Of a stretch of DNA of 64,000 bases, positions 63,756-64,000 are shown piece by piece; position 1 is the stretch's first letter, and each line of letters begins with the position of its first letter. The translations under genes and the position numbers were made by a program. Source of the stretch: Achromobacter pestifer (GTDB lineage: Bacteria; Pseudomonadota; Gammaproteobacteria; Burkholderiales; Burkholderiaceae_B); the NCBI RefSeq assembly GCF_013267355.1, contig NZ_CP053985.1, positions 1,612,001 through 1,676,000 on the forward strand, written 5' to 3'. The notes under the pieces are model-generated. The model did not search any database. It was not told the origin of the DNA and saw nothing but the letters and a program-made list of their open reading frames with translations.

Positions 63756-64000
63756 ATGGACCACTCAAGATTGCGCCATGCCGGCATCAAGGCCACCTTC
63801 CCGCGCATGAAGATCCTGGATCTCTTCTATCAGCACGCCGGCCTGCACATGAGCCCGGCCGACATCTACCGCAACCTGCTCTCGGACAGCAGCAATATCG
63901 GCCTGGCCACGGTTTATCGCGTCATCACGCAACTTGAAGGCGCCGGCCTGCTCAAACGTACTCAGCTCGACGCCCACACCACCGTGTACGAGCTCAATGA
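63756..64000 (+). CDS. Fur-family metalloregulator (5' part)
   Basis: The first 81 codons of a Fur-family regulator run off the right window edge. The N-terminal winged-helix domain is clear: GIKATFPRMKILDLF near residues 10-24, SPADIYRNLL, and the recognition segment NIGLATVYRVITQLEGAGLL. The ligand-binding half, which would tell Fur from Zur or PerR, lies outside. AAGGAG precedes the ATG by eight bases. The sequence is Fur-like rather than PerR-like in the recognition helix. Confidence 0.9.
   Translation, partial: MDHSRLRHAGIKATFPRMKILDLFYQHAGLHMSPADIYRNLLSDSSNIGLATVYRVITQLEGAGLLKRTQLDAHTTVYELN

Overview
This is a high-GC, gene-dense chromosomal window that looks like a member of the Alcaligenaceae (Betaproteobacteria), most like Achromobacter or Bordetella. 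The reasons are two Bug-type (tripartite tricarboxylate) periplasmic binding proteins, the glyQ-glyS-gmhB-plsC run, the lptD-surA-rsmA block facing amgK-murU, and many CoA-linked catabolic genes. The genus is inferred from gene content; no database search was possible.

Positions 1-13545 hold a catabolic cluster for a CoA-activated acid. On the left, minus strand, are a PaaG-like crotonase (cut by the window edge) and two adjacent acyl-CoA dehydrogenases that look like the small and large subunits of one enzyme. Divergent from them are a DUF35 zinc-ribbon protein, a thiolase-fold protein that lacks the usual catalytic cysteines, an acyl-CoA ligase, a Bug protein and a nitronate monooxygenase-like flavoprotein. 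A second Bug protein and a LysR regulator follow on the minus strand. An SDR, a MaoC-type hydratase and a CaiB/BaiF CoA-transferase complete the set. Together they could activate, dehydrogenate, hydrate, oxidise and cleave an acyl chain or ring product.

Positions 13546-13939 are non-coding and hold two inverted-repeat structures, one of them an elaborate 180-bp element, plus the fumarase terminator. Next come a class I fumarase and a crotonase (minus), then a long plus-strand operon-like run: glyQ, glyS, gmhB, an acyltransferase, a YgjP-type metallohydrolase, a PhnW-like aminotransferase, gloA and def. A FadE-like dehydrogenase, a spore-maturation-like membrane protein, pyruvate kinase and glycerate kinase follow.

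Positions 30504-38047 are envelope biogenesis: rsmA, surA and lptD (minus), and the cell-wall recycling genes amgK and murU plus a membrane coiled-coil protein (plus). Then come a flavin monooxygenase-DUF2783-MarR operon with a clear double operator over its promoter, a pterin dehydratase and an OmpA-like lipoprotein. A four-gene leftward operon (HpaI-type aldolase, aminotransferase, ArgE-like deacylase, MFS permease) lies divergent from an Lrp-type regulator.

Positions 47060-52576 hold a HAD hydrolase, a 730-bp degraded stretch with a probable IS3 transposase remnant, and a Fur-boxed FecI-FecR-FecA-type iron-uptake signalling operon. A tRNA-Lys(CUU) with its own promoter and terminator follows. 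The rest holds an SDR/TetR divergent pair with a palindromic operator, a diguanylate cyclase, an AsmA-like protein, an LtaS-like membrane sulfatase, the DNA glycosylase Tag, a YkgJ-like cysteine-cluster protein, an alpha/beta hydrolase with a cysteine nucleophile, an AraC regulator and the start of a Fur-family gene cut by the right edge.
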